A DNA stretch of 64,000 nt from NCBI RefSeq assembly GCF_901875555.1, contig NZ_CABFMD010000031.1:62001-126000 (forward strand). Direction: 5' to 3'. The DNA comes from Streptococcus parasanguinis (GTDB taxonomy: Bacteria > Bacillota > Bacilli > Lactobacillales > Streptococcaceae). This document shows, piece after piece, positions 1 to 9,951 of the stretch (positions are counted from its first letter, which is position 1; the number at the start of each line of letters is the position of its first letter). The notes below the pieces were generated by a model. It was given only the letters and a program-made list of their open reading frames with translations, was not told the origin of the DNA and ran no database searches. The position numbers and the translations under genes are program-made.

Positions 1-556
1 GGAGAATCACACAGTCTTTATGAATCGCATGAGACGGGGTAAACTTCCTCTACCTAAAGAGGAGTTGGAAGCAGAGATGTTTGAATACATTATTCAGGAG
101 TTGGAGCGAGCGGGCTTTGAGCATTACGAAATTTCCAATTTCTCCAAGCCTGGTTTTGAAAGTCGGCACAATCTCATGTATTGGGATAATGCCGAGTATT
201 ATGGTCTGGGAGCTGGTGCATCCGGCTATGTTAACGGTGTTCGCTACAAGAATCATGGGCCTATCCGTCACTATATGCAGGCTGTCGAAGAGGGAAATGC
301 GCGTGTCCAAGAAGAGCATCTGACTCAGACAGAAATGATGGAAGAAGAGATGTTTCTAGGACTACGTAAGAAAACAGGCGTTTCCAAGAAGCGCTTTGAA
401 GAAAAGTTTGGTGTGGATTTTGACCAACAGTATGGACCAGTGGTTGAGGAATTGACCCAGCAGGGCCTTTTGGTCCCTGACAAGGACATTGTTCGCATGA
501 CCAAGAAAGGTCTCTTTTTAGGAGACACTGTAGCAGAGAAGTTTATTTTGGAGTAG
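1..556 (+). CDS. hemW: HemW, radical SAM heme chaperone (3' part)
   Basis: Only the C-terminal ~185 residues lie in the window. The frame is open from base 2, so the start is upstream. The conserved block with EISNF, SRHNLMYW and YGLGAGASGY, followed by the helical C-terminal domain ending ...VAEKFILE, is typical of HemW, once annotated as oxygen-independent coproporphyrinogen III oxidase. HemW proteins are cytosolic and are thought to insert heme; the radical SAM cysteine cluster lies outside the window and cannot be checked. The next gene starts 3 bp downstream, so the two are co-transcribed. Confidence 0.9.
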   Translation, partial: ENHTVFMNRMRRGKLPLPKEELEAEMFEYIIQELERAGFEHYEISNFSKPGFESRHNLMYWDNAEYYGLGAGASGYVNGVRYKNHGPIRHYMQAVEEGNARVQEEHLTQTEMMEEEMFLGLRKKTGVSKKRFEEKFGVDFDQQYGPVVEELTQQGLLVPDKDIVRMTKKGLFLGDTVAEKFILE

Positions 557-559
557 AAG

Positions 560-1315
560 ATGGCAAAAACATTTGAATATAGCATGAAAATTCCGTTTGA
601 TATGAGCGATGTCAATGGGTTTATTAAGATTCCCCAATTGATCTTGCTGTCTTTACAGGTATCGGGCATGCAATCGATTGAGCTGGGCATGAGTGATATG
701 TACATTCTAGAGAATTACAATCTAGTCTGGATTATCACGGATTACAATATGAAGATCGGGCGTCTCCCTGTGTTTGATGAGAAGATCACCATCGAAACTT
801 ATGCCATGAGTCACAATCGCCTTTTCTGCTACCGGGCTTTTAACATCAAGGATGAAGCAGGAAATACTATCATTGAGATGGTCGCGACCTTTGTCTTGAT
901 GGATCGGGATACGCGCAAGGTCCATCCTGTTATGAGCGAAATCACGGATGCCTTTGACTCTGAATTTTCTAAAACCATGCTCCGTGGACCTCGTTTCAAA
1001 GAATTGGAAGGCGGAGTAGAGCAAGAATATCTGGTTCGTTTTTATGATTTGGATATGAACGGGCATGTCAACAATAGCAAGTACTTGGACTGGGTCTTTG
1101 AGGTCATGGGAGCAGACTTCTTAACTCACCATGTCCCTAAAAAAGTCCATCTGAAATATGTCAAAGAAGTACTGGCAGGAGGTGCCATCACCTCACAATA
1201 TGAACAAGAGGGCTTAACGACACTGCACCAAATTACCTCAGACGGGCATATCAATGCTCAAGCAGAGATCGAGTGGGAAGAAGTGAAAGAAAAGGGTTGG
1301 ACTTATGGAAACTAG
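560..1315 (+). CDS. Acyl-ACP thioesterase
   Basis: 251 residues, the usual length for bacterial FatA/FatB-like acyl-ACP thioesterases, built from two hot-dog folds (about 1-130 and 145-251). The segment DLDMNGHVNNSKYLDW (about residues 161-176) carries the Asp/Asn/His active-site pattern at the start of the second hot-dog. It hydrolyses acyl-ACP to free fatty acid in the cytosol. It follows hemW by 3 bp and overlaps the next gene by 11 bp, so it sits in an operon running to about 4.36 kb. The ATG at 560 is the only good start, since the previous stop lies at 554-556. Confidence 0.9.
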   Translation: MAKTFEYSMKIPFDMSDVNGFIKIPQLILLSLQVSGMQSIELGMSDMYILENYNLVWIITDYNMKIGRLPVFDEKITIETYAMSHNRLFCYRAFNIKDEAGNTIIEMVATFVLMDRDTRKVHPVMSEITDAFDSEFSKTMLRGPRFKELEGGVEQEYLVRFYDLDMNGHVNNSKYLDWVFEVMGADFLTHHVPKKVHLKYVKEVLAGGAITSQYEQEGLTTLHQITSDGHINAQAEIEWEEVKEKGWTYGN

Positions 1316-1991
1316 AAGATTAAAAAATAAAAAACAGGAGCTTGAAAGCTACCAAAAACGGGTCATGGCCTATGCCAAGCGTCAAAAGAACCCTTTCTAC
1401 ATGTTGGGAGATTGGCTCTTGACTCTTTGTGCTTTGGGCATCATTCTGGTGGAAGAAATTTATAAATTTTTCCGCTACCGTTTGAATTTAGAGAGTTTTA
1501 GTCGCTTTTTAAGAGAAGATGTGCGCTGGTATCGCGTTTGGATCCATTTCACCTTGGCCTTTCTCTTGCCTGTTGTGATCTTTTCAGTCGGTATTACCAG
1601 TCAATCAGGCTCCTTCTGGTCTAATTTCTATCATCGTTTGTCTCAAGGTGTGCTCTTTAGCACAACCGTCAGTCTCGCTGCGACCTTAGTAACAGATTTT
1701 GTAGAAAATTTGCAACCGGAAACCAAGTCAGACGGCCGAAACCGGAGTAGCAAACGCACCGTTTATCAAATCAGTGTGGATCAGGCGACCGTCATTGGTC
1801 TCTTGGTGACTATTGTCATTCTTATGGTAGCATCCTTCTTGTTCACTCAATCGGGAAGTCAAGGGATCAATTTTACTGGTTTGATCCTACAGTTTGTCCT
1901 TTATGCTGGTGCTCTACTTCTGTATGGTTCTGGTGGACGAGTGGACGCTGAAAAATTGAAAGAAGAAGCAGAGACAGAAAGGAAAGAATAA
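1305..1991 (+). CDS. Multi-spanning membrane protein, unknown function
   Basis: 228 residues. A basic N-terminus is followed by about five hydrophobic segments (near residues 37-58, 77-98, 108-128, 160-182 and 188-210) and a charged C-terminal tail rich in Glu and Lys. I do not recognise a characterised family. The start codon overlaps the end of the thioesterase gene by 11 bp, and the next ORF starts immediately after its stop, so it is translationally coupled on both sides. The context suggests an envelope role at most. Confidence 0.75.
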   Translation: METRRLKNKKQELESYQKRVMAYAKRQKNPFYMLGDWLLTLCALGIILVEEIYKFFRYRLNLESFSRFLREDVRWYRVWIHFTLAFLLPVVIFSVGITSQSGSFWSNFYHRLSQGVLFSTTVSLAATLVTDFVENLQPETKSDGRNRSSKRTVYQISVDQATVIGLLVTIVILMVASFLFTQSGSQGINFTGLILQFVLYAGALLLYGSGGRVDAEKLKEEAETERKE

Positions 1992-2762
1992 ATGCACTAC
2001 AAAGGCTATTTGATTGATTTAGATGGCACCATTTACAAGGGAAAATCACGGATTCCTGCAGGAGAAGCTTTTGTTCATGAACTGCAGGCGCGTGAGATTC
2101 CTTATCTCTTTGTGACCAACAATACAACCCGCACACCAGAGACTGTTCGGGATATGCTGGCCACTCATTTCAATATTGAAACCCCAGTTTCAACCATCTA
2201 TACAGCTACCCTTGCGACCATTGATTATATGAAGGATCAAAATCTGGGCAAGAAAGCTTATGTGATCGGAGAAACAGGCCTCAAAGACGCCATCGAAGAA
2301 GCAGGTTTCGTCTTAGATGAAGAAGCACCTGATTATGTCGTGATTGGACTTGATTGGCAAGTGGATTATGAGAAATTTGCGAAAGCAACCTTGGCCATTC
2401 AAAAAGGGGCTCACTTTATTGGGACCAATCCGGACCTCAACATTCCAACAGAGCGCGGCTTATTGCCGGGAGCAGGATCTCTGATTGCGCTTGTCGAAGC
2501 AGCGACACGGGTCGAGCCTGTCATCATTGGGAAACCAAAGGCCATCATTATGGATAAGGCCATTGAACACCTGGGGCTTGCAAGAGAAGAAGTGGTCATG
2601 GTCGGGGATAACTACCTAACGGATATCCGTGCGGGTATTGACAATGGCATTCCGACCCTTTTGGTGACGACAGGTTTTACCAAAGCAGAAGAAGTGCCGA
2701 CCTTACCAATTGCACCGACACATGTTGTTTCCAGTTTAGCGGAGTGGGATTTTGATGCTTAG
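1992..2762 (+). CDS. HAD-superfamily phosphatase, NagD/TIGR01457 type
   Basis: 256 residues with the HAD motifs in order: DLDGT with nucleophile Asp9 and Asp11; VTNNTTR (motif II Thr/Asn); [12 protein letters not shown] (motif III Lys); and [10 protein letters not shown] (motif IV). The capped NagD-like layout and length fit TIGR01457, a Gram-positive family of cytosolic HAD hydrolases acting on small phosphorylated metabolites; the substrate cannot be told from sequence. The start ATG abuts the previous stop with GGAAAG upstream. The 3' end overlaps the next gene by 8 bp. Confidence 0.88.
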   Translation: MHYKGYLIDLDGTIYKGKSRIPAGEAFVHELQAREIPYLFVTNNTTRTPETVRDMLATHFNIETPVSTIYTATLATIDYMKDQNLGKKAYVIGETGLKDAIEEAGFVLDEEAPDYVVIGLDWQVDYEKFAKATLAIQKGAHFIGTNPDLNIPTERGLLPGAGSLIALVEAATRVEPVIIGKPKAIIMDKAIEHLGLAREEVVMVGDNYLTDIRAGIDNGIPTLLVTTGFTKAEEVPTLPIAPTHVVSSLAEWDFDA

Positions 2763-3375
2763 AAGTTTGAAATCCATGAACCTAGTTTTCTTTATCTTGT
2801 CAGCTACGATCCTTCTCACCATTGTTCTAGCTTGGGCTATCTATCCCATGGAGATTCATTGGTTGGGGATTCAAAGCCGAACTGGTTTTTCGGCTTCAGT
2901 CATCATGAAGAATTTCAATATCTTGATGAACTATTTGACTAATCCTTTTCAATGGGTGTTGAAGATGCCTCAATTCCCCTCTTCAAAAAATGGCTTGCAC
3001 CATTTTGAAGCCGTCAAGTACCTATTTCACTTAGTGACGGTCGTTTTCTTGGTCACTCTACCTGGTTTTATCCAGTTTATGCGGACAGTCGTCAAAAAAG
3101 GCTACCTGGCCTTGTACCGAAGTCTCTTCTTTTGGATGATGGTTTTACCAGTAGTGCTTGCAGTGATGACTGTTATAATTGGCTTTGATCAATTCTTTAC
3201 GCTTTTTCATCAGGTCTTATTTGCTGGGGACAATACTTGGCTCTTTGATCCGCGCGTGGATTCGATTATTCTTGCATTACCAGAAGACTACTTTATGCAT
3301 GCCTTTTTGATCTTCTTTGTCTTATACGAAGGAGTCTGTGCGAGTTTTTATCTATTTTCTAGGAGGAAGAAATGA
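2755..3375 (+). CDS. TIGR01906-type integral membrane protein
   Basis: 206 residues from the ATG at 2755; a TTG one codon earlier is possible but less likely. It has an N-terminal membrane segment (about 9-31), an extracytoplasmic loop, and further segments near residues 95-112, 122-145 and 180-198. It resembles the TIGR01906 integral membrane family, which in streptococci follows the NagD-like HAD gene, as here. Function unknown. It overlaps both neighbours (8 bp upstream; ATGA overlap downstream), so it belongs to the same operon. Confidence 0.72.
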   Translation: MLRSLKSMNLVFFILSATILLTIVLAWAIYPMEIHWLGIQSRTGFSASVIMKNFNILMNYLTNPFQWVLKMPQFPSSKNGLHHFEAVKYLFHLVTVVFLVTLPGFIQFMRTVVKKGYLALYRSLFFWMMVLPVVLAVMTVIIGFDQFFTLFHQVLFAGDNTWLFDPRVDSIILALPEDYFMHAFLIFFVLYEGVCASFYLFSRRKK

Positions 3376-4355
3376 ACCAATACAAAAGATTATTAGACCC
3401 TAAAAAAGATATAGGAAGGTATTCTGGGACACTTGCCATTTATCTCTTGGTAATGACCTTAGTAACCGTCCTATGGGAAGTCCTCTTAGGCCTAACCCTA
3501 GCAGGCTCTCTCAGAAAAGATCCAAGTCAAGTAACGGAGAAACTCAATGCCCTGAATGTTTGGGCTGGTATCCCCTACCTCATCTCTATTTCCATTGGAC
3601 TCTTTCTTTTTAATGCCTATCGTAAGAAGGCCCTTTATAAATATGATCTCAAACATAAGGGACGTAAGATGACACTTTCAGTCTTCTTTATTCTTCTCGC
3701 CTTTCTTGGCTTTTCTCAGGTCTTTTCATCTGTGATGACACAAGTGATTGACCGCATGTTTGAGACCATTGGCCTTCATTCTCCAACACCAGATCTAGGA
3801 GATACGATTGAGCGATCTTGGACCATGCTCTTGTATGCTGGCTTTTTTGGTCCTATCACAGAGGAATTCTTCTTCCGTGGGGCAGGCTTGCGAGGCTTGG
3901 AACGGTATGGCAAAATCTTTGCCATTGTCATGACGGCTATTTTATTCGGCCTCTTCCATGCCAATTTTGACCAGCTCTTTTTCGCGGGTATCATTGGTCT
4001 AGGATTCGGCTACATTGCCTTTGAATACAATATCTGGTGGGCGATTTTCTATCACATTTTCAATAACTTTGTCATTTCTCAAGGCTTGCATTATGTAGCC
4101 TATCATGTGGATGAAGGATTAGCGAATTGGCTCCAAATCGGTGTTTTAGCCATTGGTTCCATTGTCATGATAGTGGTTCTTGCGACCAAATGGCCAGCTA
4201 TCAAGGCTTACATTCAGGCCAATAAACCTCAGCCGGGAGTTTTCCAGCGTGCCCTCGCTTCCTTCTGGTTCTGGTTCTTCGTGCTATTCACTATCCTGAT
4301 GTCTGTTGTTCCTTATGTGATTCCGCTCTTCCGACTAGCCTATCTCAAGGGCTAA
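3372..4355 (+). CDS. CPBP-family intramembrane metalloprotease
   Basis: 327 residues, multi-spanning. The CPBP (Abi/CAAX protease) motifs are clear: EEFFFRG (Glu164-Glu165), then FHANFD (His196) and HIFNNF near residue 227. In this family these residues bind the metal and form the active site within the membrane. Streptococcal members often sit near bacteriocin or immunity genes, but this one closes a housekeeping operon, overlapping its upstream neighbour by ATGA, so its substrate is unknown. The poorly conserved C-terminal third adds two or three membrane segments. Confidence 0.85.
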   Translation: MNQYKRLLDPKKDIGRYSGTLAIYLLVMTLVTVLWEVLLGLTLAGSLRKDPSQVTEKLNALNVWAGIPYLISISIGLFLFNAYRKKALYKYDLKHKGRKMTLSVFFILLAFLGFSQVFSSVMTQVIDRMFETIGLHSPTPDLGDTIERSWTMLLYAGFFGPITEEFFFRGAGLRGLERYGKIFAIVMTAILFGLFHANFDQLFFAGIIGLGFGYIAFEYNIWWAIFYHIFNNFVISQGLHYVAYHVDEGLANWLQIGVLAIGSIVMIVVLATKWPAIKAYIQANKPQPGVFQRALASFWFWFFVLFTILMSVVPYVIPLFRLAYLKG

Positions 4356-4380
4356 GGTTCTAAATATGTATGAATAGTGC

Positions 4381-4405
4381 AGAGAGGCTAAGACCTCTCT
4401 TTTTT
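4381..4405 (+). terminator. Rho-independent terminator after CPBP gene
   Basis: The arms AGAGAGG (4381-4387) and CCTCTCT (4394-4400) enclose a 6-nt loop and run into six Ts. The T tract merges with the extended -10 box of uvrC, so termination of the upstream operon and initiation of uvrC are almost on top of each other. Confidence 0.8.
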
Positions 4406-4413
4406 GCTATAAT
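4405..4413 (+). promoter_or_regulatory. uvrC promoter, extended -10, leaderless arrangement
   Basis: TGCTATAAT is a perfect extended -10 box (TGn + TATAAT). It ends 7 nt before the ATG at 4421, so transcription should start at or within a base of the start codon. No Shine-Dalgarno sequence could lie on such a transcript. Confidence 0.7.
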
Positions 4414-4420
4414 AGAGAGT

Positions 4421-6256
4421 ATGAATAACTTGATTAAATCCAAGCTTGAGCTCTTGCCGACGAGTCCGGGCTGTTACATTCACAAAGATAAGAACGGTAC
4501 CATCATCTATGTGGGGAAGGCCAAGAATCTTCGCAATCGGGTGCGGTCCTATTTCAGAGGGAGCCACGATACCAAGACGGAAGCGCTGGTATCTGAGATT
4601 GTGGATTTTGAGTTTATCGTCACTGAGTCCAATATTGAGGCCTTGCTTCTTGAGATCAACCTCATCAAGGAGAACAAGCCCAAGTACAATATCATGCTCA
4701 AGGACGACAAGTCCTATCCCTTCATCAAGATTACCAATGAGCGCTATCCGCGTCTGATCATCACGCGCCAGGTCAAAAAGGATGGTGGCCTCTATTTCGG
4801 TCCCTATCCGGATGTAGGGGCGGCCAATGAGATCAAGCGACTCTTGGATCGGATTTTTCCTTTCCGCAAGTGTACCAATCCGCCTTCCAAGGTCTGCTTT
4901 TACTACCATCTAGGACAGTGTATGGCTCATACAGTCTGCCATAAGGACGAAGCCTATTTCAAGGGCATGGCGCAGGAGGTTTCTGATTTCCTCAAGGGGC
5001 AGGATGACAAGATTATCGATGAGCTCAAGCTCAAGATGAATAACGCGGCGCAAAACATGGAATTCGAGCGGGCGGCCGAGTACCGGGATCTGATTCAGGC
5101 CATCGGGACCCTGCGGACCAAACAGCGGGTCATGGCCAAGGATTTGCAGAACCGGGATGTCTTTGGCTACTACGTGGACAAGGGCTGGATGTGTGTGCAG
5201 GTCTTCTTTGTCCGTCAGGGAAAGCTGATCGAGCGGGATGTCAATCTCTTCCCTTACTACAATGATCCGGACGAGGATTTCTTGACCTATGTGGGTCAAT
5301 TTTACCAGGAGAAATCTCACCTGATCCCCAATGAAATCCTGATTCCTCAAGATATCGATGAGGAAGCGGTCAAGGCCTTAGTGGATACCAAGGTCCTCAA
5401 GCCCCAGCGAGGGGAGAAGAAGCAGTTGGTCAATCTGGCCATCAAGAATGCGCGGGTCAGTCTGGAGCAGAAGTTCAATCTCCTTGAAAAATCCATGGAA
5501 AAGACCCAAGGGGCTATTGAAAATCTTGGAAAACTTCTGCAAATTCCAACCCCTGTGCGCATTGAATCCTTTGATAACTCCAACATCATGGGGACCAGTC
5601 CGGTCTCAGCCATGGTGGTCTTTGTCAATGGAAAACCAAGTAAAAAGGACTACCGCAAGTACAAGATCAAGACCGTTGTCGGGCCAGATGACTATGCCAG
5701 CATGCGGGAGGTCATTCGCAGACGTTACAGCCGGGTCATGCGGGATGACCTGACGCCACCAGACCTGATCGTTATCGATGGAGGTCAGGGCCAAGTCAAT
5801 ATCGCTAAGCAAGTCATCCAAGAAGAGTTGGGACTGGACATTCCTATCGCAGGTCTGCAAAAGAATGACAAGCACCAGACTCATGAATTGCTCTTTGGTG
5901 ATCCTCTCCAAGTCATTGAACTCTCTCGGACCTCGCAGGAATTTTTCCTCCTGCAACGGATCCAGGATGAAGTCCACCGTTTCGCTATCACCTTCCACCG
6001 CCAGCTACGGTCCAAGAATTCCTTCTCCTCCCAGTTGGATGGCATCGAAGGCTTGGGACCAAAACGCAAACAGTTACTGATGAAGCACTTCAAGTCACTG
6101 ACCAAGATCAAAGAAGCTACTATGGATGAGATCGTCACAGTCGGCATCCCACGAGCAGTGGCGGAAGCAGTGCAAACTAAGCTCCATCAAGGACAGCAGG
6201 AAGAAGCAAGTCCCTTGATGGAAGTGGCGGAGGATTCTGAACCATACCAATCATAA
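4421..6256 (+). CDS. uvrC: Excinuclease ABC subunit C
   Basis: 611 residues from the ATG at 4421. An upstream in-frame ATG at 4370 lies before the terminator and promoter and is rejected. Domains in order: GIY-YIG nuclease (about 12-90; [10 protein letters not shown] then [13 protein letters not shown]); UVR motif that binds UvrB (about 200-235); RNase H-like 5' nuclease (SFDNSN to the DGGQGQ segment); tandem helix-hairpin-helix at the C-terminus ([13 protein letters not shown]). UvrC makes both incisions in nucleotide excision repair with UvrB, which is encoded at 53.9 kb. Confidence 0.97.
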   Translation: MNNLIKSKLELLPTSPGCYIHKDKNGTIIYVGKAKNLRNRVRSYFRGSHDTKTEALVSEIVDFEFIVTESNIEALLLEINLIKENKPKYNIMLKDDKSYPFIKITNERYPRLIITRQVKKDGGLYFGPYPDVGAANEIKRLLDRIFPFRKCTNPPSKVCFYYHLGQCMAHTVCHKDEAYFKGMAQEVSDFLKGQDDKIIDELKLKMNNAAQNMEFERAAEYRDLIQAIGTLRTKQRVMAKDLQNRDVFGYYVDKGWMCVQVFFVRQGKLIERDVNLFPYYNDPDEDFLTYVGQFYQEKSHLIPNEILIPQDIDEEAVKALVDTKVLKPQRGEKKQLVNLAIKNARVSLEQKFNLLEKSMEKTQGAIENLGKLLQIPTPVRIESFDNSNIMGTSPVSAMVVFVNGKPSKKDYRKYKIKTVVGPDDYASMREVIRRRYSRVMRDDLTPPDLIVIDGGQGQVNIAKQVIQEELGLDIPIAGLQKNDKHQTHELLFGDPLQVIELSRTSQEFFLLQRIQDEVHRFAITFHRQLRSKNSFSSQLDGIEGLGPKRKQLLMKHFKSLTKIKEATMDEIVTVGIPRAVAEAVQTKLHQGQQEEASPLMEVAEDSEPYQS

Positions 6257-6266
6257 GGAGTTTATA

Positions 6267-7109
6267 ATGAACCATCGAATTGCTATTTTATCTGATATTC
6301 ACGGAGATACAAGAGCTCTGGAGGCAGTGATTGCGGATGCGCGTGCTCTAGGCGCGACGGAATACTGGCTTTTAGGGGACATTTTGCTACCGGGACCTGG
6401 ACGAGAGGACCTTTTTGACTTGCTGGATGCAATTCCTATCACAGCAGCTGTTCGTGGAAATTGGGACGATTGTGTCCTAGAGGCTTTGGATGGTGAGTAC
6501 GGGCTCGAGGATCCGCAGGAGATCCAAATGCTTCGTCTCACTCAGTATGTCATGGAGGGACTGGATCCTAAGCGGATTGATTGGCTTCGTTCGCTTCCTC
6601 TAATGGAGAAGAAGGAGGTCAACGGCATTCGCTTTTCACTGACCCACAACTTGCCAGAAAAGAATTATGGTAGAGACTTGCATCCAGCTAATGCGACGGA
6701 GAACTTTGATCAATTGCTGGATGACCAGACAGATATGGCCATCTACGGGCATGTCCACAAGCAGTTGCTCCGCTATGGCAGTCAGGGTCAGCAAATCATC
6801 AACCCCGGCACCATTGGTATGCCTTATTTTGACTGGGAACCAATTCAAAACCACAGAGCTCAGTATGCTCTGATCGATGTCGAAGAAGATGGGGTGACCA
6901 ACTTGCAATTTCGTAAGGTGGCTTACGACTATGAAGCAGAATTACAAGATGCCAAGGACAAGGGCCTTCCTTTTATTGAGATGTACGAAGAATTGAGACG
7001 CGAGGATAACTATCGGGGTCATAACAATGAGTTGCTGGCTTCCTTGATTGAGAAATACGGTTATGCCAAAGAAGTAGCTGCCTATTTCAATCTTTCCAAT
7101 GAATCATAG
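6267..7109 (+). CDS. Calcineurin-like metallophosphoesterase
   Basis: 280 residues. The metal-binding motifs are present in order: SDIHGD (Asp10, His12), LLGDILLPGPG, GNWDD, THN and GHVHKQ. This is the YfcE/MPP-like class of cytosolic phosphodiesterases; the substrate is unknown. It is longer than minimal YfcE proteins (about 180 residues), with an extra C-terminal helical part (about 230-280). AAGGAG lies 8 nt upstream of its ATG and it follows uvrC by 10 bp, so it is probably co-transcribed. Confidence 0.88.
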   Translation: MNHRIAILSDIHGDTRALEAVIADARALGATEYWLLGDILLPGPGREDLFDLLDAIPITAAVRGNWDDCVLEALDGEYGLEDPQEIQMLRLTQYVMEGLDPKRIDWLRSLPLMEKKEVNGIRFSLTHNLPEKNYGRDLHPANATENFDQLLDDQTDMAIYGHVHKQLLRYGSQGQQIINPGTIGMPYFDWEPIQNHRAQYALIDVEEDGVTNLQFRKVAYDYEAELQDAKDKGLPFIEMYEELRREDNYRGHNNELLASLIEKYGYAKEVAAYFNLSNES

Positions 7110-7140
7110 GTGAGTCTCTTGTGTATTCAACCAATCAAAA

Positions 7141-7171
7141 AAGCGGATGTATAAATGTCCGCTTCTTTTTT
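7141..7171 (+). terminator. Rho-independent terminator
   Basis: AAGCGGA (7141-7147) pairs with TCCGCTT (7158-7164), followed by CTTTTTT. It ends the uvrC-phosphoesterase unit. Confidence 0.85.
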
Positions 7172-7254
7172 CACAATCTTGGGCTGTAAAACCCTGCAAG
7201 CTCTTTCATTTTGTGTTAAAATAGAGGTAATAGAATTAGAAAAGGAAGTTGACT

Positions 7255-7860
7255 ATGAAATTCCTAGAACTCAACAAAAAACGCCATGCGATCAAGCATT
7301 TCACTGACCAACCGGTCGATCCAAAGGATGTACGGACTGCCATTGAGATCGCAACCTTGGCCCCTAGCGTCCACAATAGCCAACCTTGGAAATTTGTGGT
7401 CGTTCGTCAAAAAAATGCAGAATTGGCAAAATTAGCCTATGGTGGAAACTACGATCAAGTCATGGAAGCACCTGTGACCATCGCCCTCTTTACAGATACT
7501 GATTTGCAAAAACGGGCTCGCAAGATTGCGCGTGTCGGTGGGGTGAAAAACTTCACAGATGAGCAGTTGCAATACTTTATGCAAAGTCTTCCTGCTGAGT
7601 TTGCGCGCTATGATGTCCAACAGACAAGCGATTACTTGGCTTTGAATGCCGGTCTTGTGGCGATGAACTTGGTGTTGGCTTTGACAGACCAAGGCATTGG
7701 AACCAATATTATCTTGGGATTTGATAAAGAAAAAATCAATGAAGTATTGGACATCGAAGAGCGTTTCCGTCCGGAAGTTTTGATTACAGTTGGCTATGCG
7801 GCTGAAAAAGTAGAGCCAAGCTATCGCTTACCAGTTGATGAAATTATCGAAAAACGCTAA
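7255..7860 (+). CDS. Nitroreductase-family NAD(P)H oxidoreductase
   Basis: 201 residues. The FMN-binding nitroreductase pattern is visible: KRHAIKHF near the N-terminus, TLAPSVHNSQPWKF (about 30-43), ALNAGLVAMNLVLAL and GIGTNIILGF in the second half. Such proteins reduce nitro groups, quinones or flavins with NAD(P)H as cytosolic dimers; the natural substrate is not evident. The ATG at 7255 is preferred over an in-frame TTG at 7249 because AAGGAAG sits 6 nt before it. A -10 (TGTTAAAAT, 7213-7221) lies upstream. Confidence 0.9.
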   Translation: MKFLELNKKRHAIKHFTDQPVDPKDVRTAIEIATLAPSVHNSQPWKFVVVRQKNAELAKLAYGGNYDQVMEAPVTIALFTDTDLQKRARKIARVGGVKNFTDEQLQYFMQSLPAEFARYDVQQTSDYLALNAGLVAMNLVLALTDQGIGTNIILGFDKEKINEVLDIEERFRPEVLITVGYAAEKVEPSYRLPVDEIIEKR

Positions 7861-7895
7861 TCTAAAGAGAAATTTAGAAGCTCGAGGAGGAATTC

Positions 7896-9302
7896 ATGAC
7901 AACAGTTGACTTTAAAGCAGAAGTAGAAAAACGTCGCGATGAGATGATGGCTGACCTATACAGCCTCTTGGAAATCAATTCGGAACGCGATGACAGTAAG
8001 GCAGATGCAGAGCATCCTTTTGGACCTGGTCCTGTAAAAGCTCTTGAAAAATTCTTGGAAATTGCCAAGCGTGACGGCTATGAAACCAAGAATGTGGACA
8101 ATTATGCCGGTCACTTTACATTTGGTGAAGGAGAAGAAGAGCTTGGGATTTTTGCCCATATGGACGTCGTGCCTGCAGGTAGTGGTTGGAAGACCGATCC
8201 ATACAAACCAGAAATTATCGATGGCAAGCTCTACGCGCGTGGCTCATCTGATGACAAAGGGCCTACAATGGCTTGCTACTATGGTTTGAAGATCATTAAA
8301 GATCTAGGACTTCCTGTTTCTAAGCGCGTGCGCTTCGTTGTCGGTACGGATGAAGAATCAGGATGGGGCGACATGGATTACTATTTCAAACATGTCGGAC
8401 TTCCTGAGCCAGATTTTGGCTTCTCTCCAGATGCAGAATTCCCAATTATCAATGGGGAAAAAGGAAACATCACGGAGTACCTTCATTTTGGAAATGACAA
8501 CACTGGAAAGGCTAAACTTCACAGCTTTACAGGTGGCCTTCGTGAAAACATGGTGCCAGAATCAGCGACTGCAGTCGTTTCTGGAGAACTCCCTGATCTT
8601 GCTGGTTTCTTAGATGCTTTTGCCAAGGAACACCAGCTCAAGTTTGAAATCTCAACAGTAGATGAAGAAACTTATACCGTTACGATCGTTGGGAAATCTG
8701 CTCATGGATCCACTCCTGAAGATGGGATCAATGGTGCAACCTACTTAGCGCTTTTGTTGAACCAATTTAATTTTGGTGGCGCTGCTAAGGCTTACCTTCA
8801 TGTGACAGCTTCGCTTCTTCACGAAGATTTTGCCGGTGAAAAATTAGGTATTGCCCATACAGATGCCAAAATGGGACCATTGAGCATGAATGCAGGTGTC
8901 TTCCATTTTGATGAAAGCCAAGCAGACAATACCATTGCCCTCAATATCCGTTATCCTCAAGGAACAGATCCTGAAACCATCAAAGCCATCCTTGAAAGGA
9001 TCGAAGGAGTGGCTACGGTGAGCTTGTCAGCTCATGGCCACACGCCTCACTATGTTCCGATGGATGATGAATTGGTCTCTACCCTCTTGCGTGTTTATGA
9101 AAAACAAACAGGTCTCAAAGGTCACGAACAAGTCATCGGTGGTGGTACCTTTGGTCGTCTCTTGAAACGTGGAGTTGCCTTTGGTGCCATGTTCCCAGAC
9201 TATGTCAATACCATGCACCAAGCGAATGAGTTCGCAGATGTTGAAGATCTCTATCGTGCAGCAGCTATTTACGCAGAAGCCATCTACGAATTAATCAAAT
9301 AA
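7896..9302 (+). CDS. pepV: Dipeptidase PepV (M20 metallopeptidase)
   Basis: 468 residues, the usual PepV length. M20 metal and catalytic motifs: [10 protein letters not shown] (about residue 87, His-x-Asp), GSSDDKGP (bridging Asp), DEESGWGDM (catalytic Glu pair), and C-terminal GGGTFGRLL with the late metal-binding His in MHQANEF. The central lid domain with [12 protein letters not shown] is typical. PepV is a cytosolic enzyme that cleaves dipeptides after peptide import. It has a good AGGAGG site and its own terminator. It lies 35 bp after the nitroreductase gene. Confidence 0.95.
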   Translation: MTTVDFKAEVEKRRDEMMADLYSLLEINSERDDSKADAEHPFGPGPVKALEKFLEIAKRDGYETKNVDNYAGHFTFGEGEEELGIFAHMDVVPAGSGWKTDPYKPEIIDGKLYARGSSDDKGPTMACYYGLKIIKDLGLPVSKRVRFVVGTDEESGWGDMDYYFKHVGLPEPDFGFSPDAEFPIINGEKGNITEYLHFGNDNTGKAKLHSFTGGLRENMVPESATAVVSGELPDLAGFLDAFAKEHQLKFEISTVDEETYTVTIVGKSAHGSTPEDGINGATYLALLLNQFNFGGAAKAYLHVTASLLHEDFAGEKLGIAHTDAKMGPLSMNAGVFHFDESQADNTIALNIRYPQGTDPETIKAILERIEGVATVSLSAHGHTPHYVPMDDELVSTLLRVYEKQTGLKGHEQVIGGGTFGRLLKRGVAFGAMFPDYVNTMHQANEFADVEDLYRAAAIYAEAIYELIK

Positions 9303-9309
9303 TCCACTA

Positions 9310-9337
9310 CTCGGCCAGTTTTTCTGGCTGAGTTTTT
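9310..9337 (+). terminator. Rho-independent terminator after pepV
   Basis: CTCGGCCAG and CTGGCTGAG pair around a TTTTT loop and are followed by five Ts. Confidence 0.85.
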
Positions 9338-9354
9338 CCATAGAAGGAGAACTT

Positions 9355-9939
9355 ATGTCAAGGATTGAAACCATTAAAGAAGCCATTATGGCAGACCCTC
9401 AAAACAAAGGATATACAGAGAAAGGGATCGAGCCACTCTTTGCAGCACCAAGGACTGCTCGCATCAATATCATCGGTCAAGCACCAGGTTTGAAAACGCA
9501 AGAAGCGGGAATTTATTGGAAGGATAAGAGTGGTGACCGCCTGCGCGAATGGTTAGGAGTTGATGAAGATAACTTTTACAACTCTGGTCTGTTTGCGGTC
9601 ATTCCCATGGACTTTTATTTCCCAGGGCATGGAAAATCAGGGGATCTTCCACCACGCAAAGGCTTTGCCGAAAAATGGCACCCACAGCTTCTAAAGGAGT
9701 GTCCAAATATTGAGTTGACCCTCTTGATTGGACAATATGCCCAAGCTTACTATCTGCATGAAAAAGTCAGTGGTAAGGTAACAGAGCGTGTTCATCATTT
9801 TAAGGACTATTTGCCAACCTATTTTCCACTAGTTCATCCTTCCCCTCGCAATCAAATCTGGATGGCAAAGAATCCTTGGTTTGAGGCAGAAGTAGTGCCA
9901 GAATTGCAAGCCTTAGTACAAGAGATCATTCAAAAATAA
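9355..9939 (+). CDS. Uracil-DNA glycosylase-family protein
   Basis: 194 residues. Family motifs are IIGQAPGLKTQEAG near residue 40 (motif A position) and LVHPSPRNQIW near residue 160 (motif B, with His and Ser-Pro). This is the UDG-like superfamily common in streptococci. Activity on uracil in DNA is plausible but unproven, since motif A differs from classical Ung. It starts a small run with the YbaK and rhodanese genes, spaced by 12-20 bp, each with a clear ribosome site. Confidence 0.82.
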   Translation: MSRIETIKEAIMADPQNKGYTEKGIEPLFAAPRTARINIIGQAPGLKTQEAGIYWKDKSGDRLREWLGVDEDNFYNSGLFAVIPMDFYFPGHGKSGDLPPRKGFAEKWHPQLLKECPNIELTLLIGQYAQAYYLHEKVSGKVTERVHHFKDYLPTYFPLVHPSPRNQIWMAKNPWFEAEVVPELQALVQEIIQK

Positions 9940-9951
9940 AGGAGATCGGAG

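Noticed and set aside
4370-4420. Longer uvrC start
   Set aside because: The extra codons cover a terminator and the -10 box; UvrC homologues begin at [12 protein letters not shown] sequence.
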